Source: Reyranella soli (lineage in GTDB: Bacteria > Pseudomonadota > Alphaproteobacteria > Reyranellales > Reyranellaceae). Taken from it: DNA of 61,490 nucleotides. The first letter of the stretch is position 1; every line of letters starts with the position of its first letter. The notes under the pieces are model-generated. The model was not told the origin of the DNA. It saw only the letters and a list, made by a program, of their open reading frames with translations, and did no database searches. Below, in pieces: positions 8,663-14,748 of the stretch. The DNA is taken from positions 1 to 61,490 of the forward strand of contig NZ_BKAJ01000091.1 of the NCBI RefSeq assembly GCF_007992495.1, given 5' to 3'. Both the position numbers and the translations under genes were made by a program.

Positions 8663-10240
8663 GTGCAATTCATCTTTGCCGATCACTTGCTCGATACCGA
8701 CCGGCGCGAGTTGCACCGCGGCTCCGAAGCCATCTCGGTCGAGCCGCAAGTCCTCGATCTACTGATTTGCCTCGTTCAGAATCGCAATCGTGTCGTAACG
8801 AAGGACGATCTCATCGCGTCGGTCTGGCGCGGCCGGATCGTGTCGGACGCGACCATGACCAGCCGCATCTACGCCGCGCGCAAAGCGGTCGGCGACAGCG
8901 GCCAGGGCCAAAGGCTGATTCGCACCATTGCCCGCAAGGGATTGCGCTTCGTCGGCGACGTGCAGACCCAATCGGGCCGTGATCAATCTGTGGCCGGGGC
9001 CGATCCGCTGACGTCGGACGAAATCCGCGAGCCCGCGCATTCGGCCTTGCCGCTGCCCGAGCGGCCGGCGATTGCCGTGCTGCCGTTCGACAACATGTGT
9101 GGCGACCCGGCGCAGGAATATTTTTCAGACGGCATCAGCGAGGACATCATCACGGCGCTGTCCAAATTGCGCTGGTTCTTCGTGATCGCCCGCAATTCCT
9201 CGTTCACCTACAAGGGCAAGGCCGTCCACATCAAGCAAGTCGCCGAGGAGCTCGGCGTCTCCTATGTGCTCGAGGGCAGCGTGCGCAAGCTGGGCGAGCG
9301 CGTGCGCATTACGGCCCAGCTGAACGACGTCACCACAGGTGGCCACGTCTGGGCGGAACGCTACGACCGCGACCTTGCCGACGTGTTCGCGGTCCAGGAC
9401 GAGATCACCGAGGCGATCGTCTCGGCGGTCGAACCGCAAATCTATGCCGCGGAAAACTTCCGCGCCCGGCGCAAGCCGCCCGAGAGCCTGGATGCCTGGA
9501 ATCTGGTGATGCGGGCCATGTCCCACTTCTGGCGGGTGACCCGACAGGACAACACGGCTGCGCAGGAGTTGCTGGAAAGGGCAATCGCCATCGACCCGAA
9601 CTATGGCCAGGCGCTGGGGCTGCTGGCGACCAGTCACACTTTTGGTGTCCATATGGGCTGGTCAGACAAGACGGTTGCGCCGATCGCCGAGCGTGCGGCG
9701 CTGGCGGCAATCCGCGCGGACAGCGAGGATCCCTGGGCGCATCACGCCTTGGGCTGTACCCATCTGTTCGCGCGCCGGTTGGACGATTCGATCGCCGAGT
9801 TCGAAACCGCGCTGCGTCTCAATCCCAACTTCTCGTTGGCGCATTGCTACTACGGCATCACCTTGGCCGATAGCGGCCGCTGGCAGGAGGCTGGGGAAGC
9901 GGTTCACCGTGCGCTGCGGTTCAGTCCACGCGATCCATTATCGGCGATTTACTTCGGCGCCGCCGCCTTCGCCCAGTACATCGGGCGCAACTATGAGAAA
10001 GCGATGGAGTTCGCGCGCGAGTCAATCCGGCTCCGCGGCGATTTCGTCGGAGCCCGGCGCCTGCTGACTGCCGCCGCCGGCATGGCCGGACAGACCGAGG
10101 TCGCCGCGGCTGCGCTGGAGGAACTGCGCCGCGCCCAGCCCAACGTTTCTCTTGCCTGGATCGCAGACCGAATGCCGATCAAGCATGACGCCGACCGGGA
10201 ACACTACCTGGAAGGCTTCCGCCGCGCCGGCTTGGACTGA
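8663..10240 (+). CDS. Winged-helix regulator with TolB-like and TPR domains
   Basis: A predicted cytosolic transcription regulator of about 525 aa. Residues 1-95 form an OmpR/PhoB-type winged helix (EPQVLDLLICLVQNRNRVVTKDDLIASVWRGRIVSD then RTIARKGLRFVGDV). Residues 133-255 resemble the TolB N-terminal-like domain common in such regulators (IAVLPFDNMCGDPAQEYFSDGISEDI, SYVLEGSVRKLGERVRITAQL). The rest is a TPR array with Ala/Leu/Tyr-rich helices. No receiver domain and no membrane segment is visible, so the signal is probably sensed through the C-terminal repeats. I chose GTG 8663, just ahead of VQFIFADHLLDTD where the winged helix begins and preceded by GGGGA; GTG 8519 would add 48 poorly conserved residues. 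It diverges from the RTX secretion genes and is their most likely controller. Confidence 0.85.
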   Translation: MQFIFADHLLDTDRRELHRGSEAISVEPQVLDLLICLVQNRNRVVTKDDLIASVWRGRIVSDATMTSRIYAARKAVGDSGQGQRLIRTIARKGLRFVGDVQTQSGRDQSVAGADPLTSDEIREPAHSALPLPERPAIAVLPFDNMCGDPAQEYFSDGISEDIITALSKLRWFFVIARNSSFTYKGKAVHIKQVAEELGVSYVLEGSVRKLGERVRITAQLNDVTTGGHVWAERYDRDLADVFAVQDEITEAIVSAVEPQIYAAENFRARRKPPESLDAWNLVMRAMSHFWRVTRQDNTAAQELLERAIAIDPNYGQALGLLATSHTFGVHMGWSDKTVAPIAERAALAAIRADSEDPWAHHALGCTHLFARRLDDSIAEFETALRLNPNFSLAHCYYGITLADSGRWQEAGEAVHRALRFSPRDPLSAIYFGAAAFAQYIGRNYEKAMEFARESIRLRGDFVGARRLLTAAAGMAGQTEVAAAALEELRRAQPNVSLAWIADRMPIKHDADREHYLEGFRRAGLD

Positions 10241-10249
10241 TACAGGCAC

Positions 10250-10322
10250 GCTGTCATCCCGAGCGTAGCGAGGGACCTTTCTTGTTGCTTTAAAGGCCCC
10301 TCGCTACGCTCGGGGTGACAGC
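10250..10322. repeat. Family B extragenic palindrome, copy 2
   Basis: The arms GCTGTCATCCCGAGCGTAGC and GCTACGCTCGGGGTGACAGC enclose GAGGGACC...GGCCCCTC and a T-rich loop. The element begins 10 bp behind the regulator stop. The strong stem could stop or protect transcripts. Confidence 0.8.
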
Positions 10323-10388
10323 TGTGACTCACAGTCTTCTAGCCGTCATCGAACAAGTATTGCATACGTCGGCAGGGGGAACCGATCG

Positions 10389-11633
10389 ATGCGCTGCGTG
10401 GCAGGAAGCGTTGTTCTCGCCGCACTGGCGGTGGCGACGGGGCGCGCTGAGGCCCAGACCTACGATCCGCAGGGCCAGAAGCTGGTCGGCAGGATCCACG
10501 ATGCCAATCGCGCCGCCAAGAAGCGGCAGGAGCTGTCGCTCAGCGAGGAGGTCGACAGCGCCCACGTGCGCTATGCCAGGACCAAGAAGGAGATCGAGGA
10601 CACGACGGGCATCTCCTACTCGATGGAAACGTCTTTCATGAGCCAATGGGGAACGCCCAACGGCGGCTACGGCGCCGTGCAGGCGATGTTCACGCCGGCG
10701 GTGAACTGGGATGCGTTCTCCTCGCCCTCGATCGGCAGCGGCTCCGTGCAATTCCATTTCCTGTCGGCGCAGTACCTGTCGGGCGCCTCGGGAACGAGCC
10801 TCGGCAGCAACATCAACCTCATCAGCCCGATCAACAACCAGCCGGATGCCAACAACCAGTTCGTGCAGCTCACCTATACGCACGCCTTCCCGGGCAACTG
10901 GCTGGCGATCTCGGTCGGCCAGTACGCCTTCTCGAACTTCGACGGCAACGCTTATGCCAACGACCAGCAGGTGAACTTCATCGGCTACTCGCTGACGCAG
11001 AACGGCAGCCAGAACTACAGCCAGGCGGGCCTCGGCGCGTATGCGCAGCTCAATCCCACCAGGGAAATCACCTTCGCCGCGGGCTTCCAGGACGCCAACG
11101 ACTTCAGCGGCAGCTACATCCAGTTCCCGACCGTGGGCCAGGGCCAGTATGCCTGGTTCGGCTACGCCGCCTGGTCGCCCACCGTCAAGGACTGGGGCCA
11201 GGGCAACTACGCCCTGCTCTACTACAACCAGCCTGGCGTCTCGCTGCAGCCACTGGCCAGCAGCGGGCTCTCCTTCAGCGCCTCCCAGCCGATCGGCGAC
11301 AAGGTCGGCCTGTTCCTGCGCGCCAACACGGCCTGGCAGTCGAGCTTCGCCATCCAGTCGTCGATCGCCGGCGGCGCCGTCCTCAACGACCCGGTGCAGC
11401 ACAGCAGGCACGATCAGATCGGCCTCGCCATGGCCTGGAATGCGACGAACATGTCGCTCTTCACCGGCACGTTCGTTCGGCCGAGCGAGATCATGCTGGA
11501 GGCCTACTGGTCGTGGTCGGTGTTCAGGGGCTTCCTGGTCACGCCGGACGTGCAACTCTACCTGCAGCCGGCTCTGGCGCCCTCGAGCGACCTAGCGGCC
11601 GTCTTCACGATCCGCGTGACGCAGCTTTTCTGA
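10389..11633 (+). CDS. OprB-type carbohydrate-selective porin
   Basis: A predicted outer-membrane beta-barrel of 414 aa. The first 22 residues are a signal peptide (VAGSVVLAALAVATGRAEA). The rest has alternating hydrophobic/aromatic strands rich in Tyr, Trp, Asn and Gly, e.g. FVQLTYTHAFPGNWLAISVGQYAFSNFDGN and YAWFGYAAWSPTVKDWGQGNYAL, and it ends in phenylalanine (VTQLF) as BAM substrates do. The arrangement matches the OprB family, although a charged stretch near residues 30-70 precedes the barrel. The start follows AGGGGGA. Its sugar-acid-related neighbours (sorbosone-dehydrogenase-like protein, epimerase remnant) suggest diffusion of small polyols or sugars, but no substrate can be read. 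Confidence 0.8.
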   Translation: MRCVAGSVVLAALAVATGRAEAQTYDPQGQKLVGRIHDANRAAKKRQELSLSEEVDSAHVRYARTKKEIEDTTGISYSMETSFMSQWGTPNGGYGAVQAMFTPAVNWDAFSSPSIGSGSVQFHFLSAQYLSGASGTSLGSNINLISPINNQPDANNQFVQLTYTHAFPGNWLAISVGQYAFSNFDGNAYANDQQVNFIGYSLTQNGSQNYSQAGLGAYAQLNPTREITFAAGFQDANDFSGSYIQFPTVGQGQYAWFGYAAWSPTVKDWGQGNYALLYYNQPGVSLQPLASSGLSFSASQPIGDKVGLFLRANTAWQSSFAIQSSIAGGAVLNDPVQHSRHDQIGLAMAWNATNMSLFTGTFVRPSEIMLEAYWSWSVFRGFLVTPDVQLYLQPALAPSSDLAAVFTIRVTQLF

Positions 11634-11650
11634 GGCTCATGCCTCTCTAG

Positions 11651-11714
11651 GTGAGGGGGCGTCGAACGCTCGTGCAACCCCCTCGCCCAACCTCTCCCCC
11701 TAGCGGGGGAGAGG
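11651..11714. repeat. Paired C-rich/G-rich hairpins (family C-like)
   Basis: Two hairpins stand side by side between the porin and the LLM gene. In the first, GGTGAGGGGG pairs with CCCCCTCGCC (one mismatch). The second is a perfect ten-base stem, CCTCTCCCCC with GGGGGAGAGG around TAGC. A GACGGGGGAGGAG fragment of family C follows near 11729. Transcription from the porin probably ends here. Confidence 0.65.
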
Positions 11715-11762
11715 GGCATGAAGATATGACGGGGGAGGAGAAGAAAAGAGGAGGGAGCCCCC

Positions 11763-12695
11763 ATGAAGTTCGGCATCCACAATCCGTCCTGGCTGTTCGG
11801 GCCCGACTCGGCGGAGATCTTCGAGGCCGTGAAGACCAAGGCCCAGTGGGCGGAGGATCACGGCTTCACCTGGTTCTCGGTGATGGATCACCTGATCCAG
11901 ATCGGCAATGTCGGCGCTCCGGACGAACCCTTCATGGAGGGCTGGACGGTCCTGTCCGGCCTCGCCGCAACGACCAAGCGCATCCGCCTCGCGACGCTGG
12001 TCTCGTCGGTGCACTATCGCAATCCGGCTCATCTGGCGAAGATTGCCGCCGGTGTCGACCAGATCAGCCGCGGCCGCCTGACCTTCGGCATCGGCGCCGG
12101 CTGGTTCGAAACGGAGTACCGGCAGTACGGCTGGGAGTTTCCACCGCGGCCCGCGATGCGCATCCGGCAGATGGAAGAGGCGGTCCGGCTGATCAAGAGC
12201 ATGTGGACCGAGAAGCGGACCACCTTCCAGGGCAAGTACTTCCAGGCCCAGGACGCCATCCTGGAACCGAAGCCGATCCAGAGGCCACATCCGCCGATCA
12301 TGATCGGTGGCGGCGGCGAGCAGCTGACGCTGCGCGCGGTGGCCCGGCACGCGGATGCCTGCAATGTCGGCGGCTCACCCGACCAGGTCCGGCACAAGTA
12401 CGAGGTGCTGCGCCGCCACTGCGAGGCGGAGGGTCGGAAGTACGAGGAGGTCGAGCGCACCAACATCATCAGCTTCGTCATTGCGCGCGACGAGGCGGCT
12501 CTGGCGGCCAAACGCCAGAAGCTCGCAGTGCCGGCGAACTACTATGGTGTCGCCGGCACGGTCTCCCAGATCACCGACCTGGTCGGCCGCTACCGCGATG
12601 CCGGCGTGCAGCTGCTGATCAGCAGCGCCTACAAGAACGACGCCGAAACATTCGAATTGCTTTCCTCGGACGTGATGCCGGGATTTGCCGGCTAG
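11763..12695 (+). CDS. LLM-class (F420/flavin-dependent) oxidoreductase
   Basis: A 310-aa TIM-barrel oxidoreductase of the luciferase-like family. The N terminus (MKFGIHNPSW...WAEDHGFTWFSVMDHL), the barrel-core segment FGIGAGWFETEYRQYGWEFP and the PHPPIMIGGGGEQ loop that cradles the isoalloxazine ring are all present. The pattern is that of the subfamily often annotated as F420-dependent, but the sequence alone cannot separate F420 from FMN use. The start follows GAGGAGGGAG. The gene ends 27 bp ahead of the sorbosone-dehydrogenase-like gene on the same strand, so the two may be cotranscribed. Substrate unknown. Confidence 0.88.
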   Translation: MKFGIHNPSWLFGPDSAEIFEAVKTKAQWAEDHGFTWFSVMDHLIQIGNVGAPDEPFMEGWTVLSGLAATTKRIRLATLVSSVHYRNPAHLAKIAAGVDQISRGRLTFGIGAGWFETEYRQYGWEFPPRPAMRIRQMEEAVRLIKSMWTEKRTTFQGKYFQAQDAILEPKPIQRPHPPIMIGGGGEQLTLRAVARHADACNVGGSPDQVRHKYEVLRRHCEAEGRKYEEVERTNIISFVIARDEAALAAKRQKLAVPANYYGVAGTVSQITDLVGRYRDAGVQLLISSAYKNDAETFELLSSDVMPGFAG

Positions 12696-12722
12696 CTTTC
12701 TCCGACATCAGGGAGGTCATCC

Positions 12723-14027
12723 GTGAACTTCTCGACCCTCTTTGCCCATGGTGTCGCCCTGGTCGGCGGCGCCGCGCTCCAGATGCGGCGCCTGACCGAA
12801 GGCTCACCCGAGCCCGCGTGGGGCAGCGCGCCGGCCATCCCAGCGGCGAAACCGCAAGGCAGCATCCCGACGCTGAAAATGCCGACGGCCAAGGGCTGGG
12901 AGGCGGGACGGACACCGATCGCGGCCCCCGGGCTCAAGGTCAACGCATTCGCCGGCGTCCTCGATCATCCGCGCTGGATCGAGGTGCTGCCCAATGGCGA
13001 CGTGCTGGTCGCCGAGGCGCTCAGCCTCGACAGACCACCCCGCTCCGTCTTCGACTACGCCATGATCACCACGATGCGGCGCGCCGACGCCATGGGGGTC
13101 AGCGCCAACCGCATCACGCTGCTGCGCGACAAGGACAGCGACGGTGTCGCCGAGACCCGCGAGCTGTTCCTCGAGAACCAGAGCCAGCCGTTCGGGATGG
13201 CGCTGGTGGACGACACTTTCTATGTCGGCAACACGGACGGCGTGGTGGCCTTTCCCTACACGGCCGGCGCCAGTCGCATCGCCGCGCCAGGCCGCAAGCT
13301 GGTCACGTTCAAGCCAGCCGGCCATTGGACGCGAAGCCTCCTGCTCAGCCCTGACAGACGAAAGCTCTACGCCGGTGTCGGATCGCTCACCAACATCGCC
13401 GAGCAGGGCATGGAGGTCGAGGAAGGCCGCGCCGCCATCTATGAAATCGACCTTGCGGGCGGAAGCAGCCGCATCTTCGCCTCCGGCCTGCGCAACGCCG
13501 TGGGGCTCGCCTGGGAGCCGACGACGGGCGTGCTGTGGACCGTGGTCAACGAGCGCGACGGGCTTGGTGACGAAACGCCTCCCGATTATCTCACCTCGGT
13601 GAAGGACGGCGGCTTCTACGGCTGGCCCTATTGCTATTGGGGGCAGACCGTCGACGATCGCGTGCCCCAGGATCCGGCCATGGTCGCCAAGGCCATCACG
13701 CCGGACTATGCCTTGGGCGGCCACACGGCCTCGCTGGGACTCTGTTGGGTGCCCGCCGGCACCCTGCCCGGCTTTCCCGAGGGCATGGCGATCGGCCAGC
13801 ACGGCTCGTGGAATCGCAGCAAGCTCAGCGGCTACAAGCTGGTGCACATCCCGTTCGCCAACGGCCAACCCGCGGGGCCGCCGCGCGACATCCTTTCGGG
13901 CTTCCTGTCGGCGGACGAGAAGGAGTCCTACGGCAGGCCGGTCGGGGTGACGCTCGGCCACGATCGCAAGTCCCTGCTGATGGCGGACGATGTCGGCAAC
14001 GTCATCTGGCGCGTAACGGGCGCGTAA
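12723..14027 (+). CDS. Sorbosone dehydrogenase-like PQQ-dependent beta-propeller protein
   Basis: A 434-aa six-bladed beta-propeller of the glucose/sorbosone dehydrogenase group, probably periplasmic. Visible family marks are LDHPRWIEVLPNGDVLVAEA, ITLLRDKDSDGVAETRELFL, the central FASGLRNAVGLAWEP (substrate/PQQ site region), VNERDGLGDETPPDYL and IGQHGSWNRSKLSGYKLVHIPF. The N terminus is only weakly signal-like (FSTLFAHGVALVGGAAL). The start is GTG behind GGGAGG. The stop overlaps the next start by one base (TAATG). It probably oxidises an aldose-type or ketoaldehyde sugar; PQQ-binding and reaction are inferred from the family. Confidence 0.87.
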   Translation: MNFSTLFAHGVALVGGAALQMRRLTEGSPEPAWGSAPAIPAAKPQGSIPTLKMPTAKGWEAGRTPIAAPGLKVNAFAGVLDHPRWIEVLPNGDVLVAEALSLDRPPRSVFDYAMITTMRRADAMGVSANRITLLRDKDSDGVAETRELFLENQSQPFGMALVDDTFYVGNTDGVVAFPYTAGASRIAAPGRKLVTFKPAGHWTRSLLLSPDRRKLYAGVGSLTNIAEQGMEVEEGRAAIYEIDLAGGSSRIFASGLRNAVGLAWEPTTGVLWTVVNERDGLGDETPPDYLTSVKDGGFYGWPYCYWGQTVDDRVPQDPAMVAKAITPDYALGGHTASLGLCWVPAGTLPGFPEGMAIGQHGSWNRSKLSGYKLVHIPFANGQPAGPPRDILSGFLSADEKESYGRPVGVTLGHDRKSLLMADDVGNVIWRVTGA

Positions 14028-14593
14028 TGATCGACCCCAAGACCGATCGCGTCCTCATCACCGGCGCGGCAGGCGCCATCGGCACGGCGCTGCGTGCCGG
14101 CCTGCGCAGCCATTGGCGCCACCTGCGCCTCACGGACATCCGGCCGGTGAAAGACCCTGGCAACAACGAGGAGCTGGTCGTCGCCGACGTCACCGACCGT
14201 CCCGCCGTCGAGACGATGCTGCAGCACAACTACGACCGCTACGGCATCCGCTCGGTGTCGTTGCGCATCGGCACCTTCCGCCCCGAGCCGATCGACCAGC
14301 GCTCGCTCGCGACCTGGCTCAGTCCCGCCGACGTGGCGCATCTGGTCGACGTCTCGCTGCGCCATCCCGATCCAGGCTGCATGGTGGTCAACGGGTACTC
14401 GAACAACACGCGGCTGAAGACCGTCGATCCCAACTGGGCGACGCTGGGCTACCAGCCGGAGGACAACGCCGAAGACCATCGCGAGGCGCTGCGCGCCAGG
14501 GGCATCAACGTTGACGCGCCGGACCGCGGCGAATGGGAATGGCCGGAGCACGGCGGCTCGTTCCCGCGCACACCCGATCGGCCGGTTCGTTAA
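14027..14593 (+). CDS. NAD-dependent epimerase/dehydratase-like protein with internal deletion
   Basis: The 188-aa product starts with an intact dinucleotide-binding motif (RVLITGAAGAIGTALRAGL) and the following Asp of the NAD ribose loop (LRLTDIRP). At about residue 64 it jumps from VADVTDRPAVETMLQ straight into HNYDRYGIRSVSLRIGTFRPEP. That second segment normally follows the catalytic Tyr-x-x-x-Lys helix. About 80-90 residues, including the catalytic Ser and YxxxK, are absent while the frame is kept. The intact relatives (uronate dehydrogenase-like, about 270 aa) oxidise sugar acids. This copy should bind NAD at best and is probably a decaying gene. The start overlaps the preceding stop (TAATG). 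Confidence 0.8.
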   Translation: MIDPKTDRVLITGAAGAIGTALRAGLRSHWRHLRLTDIRPVKDPGNNEELVVADVTDRPAVETMLQHNYDRYGIRSVSLRIGTFRPEPIDQRSLATWLSPADVAHLVDVSLRHPDPGCMVVNGYSNNTRLKTVDPNWATLGYQPEDNAEDHREALRARGINVDAPDRGEWEWPEHGGSFPRTPDRPVR

Positions 14594-14600
14594 CTCATTT

Positions 14601-14745
14601 CCTCCCCCGTCATACGGGGGAGGATACAGGAGGGGGAGAGCCGCACAGACGGCGTCTCCACGAAAGAGATCATGATCTGAAATTGGCAAGGGCCGGTCTG
14701 TTGCCTGCCCCCTCCCTACCCTCCCCCGTAAGACGGGGGAGGAGA
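14601..14745. repeat. Family C extragenic mosaic element, copy 1
   Basis: The element opens with a hairpin (CCTCCCCCGTCATACGGGGG) followed by AGGATACAGGAGGGGGA. It has a middle with ATGATCTGAAA and closes with GCCCCCTCCCTACC and a second hairpin (CCCCCGTAAGACGGGGG). The outer parts are inverted relative to each other. It fills the space between two converging genes and shares order and most bases with 57854-57995. Confidence 0.85.
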
Positions 14746-14748
14746 AGA

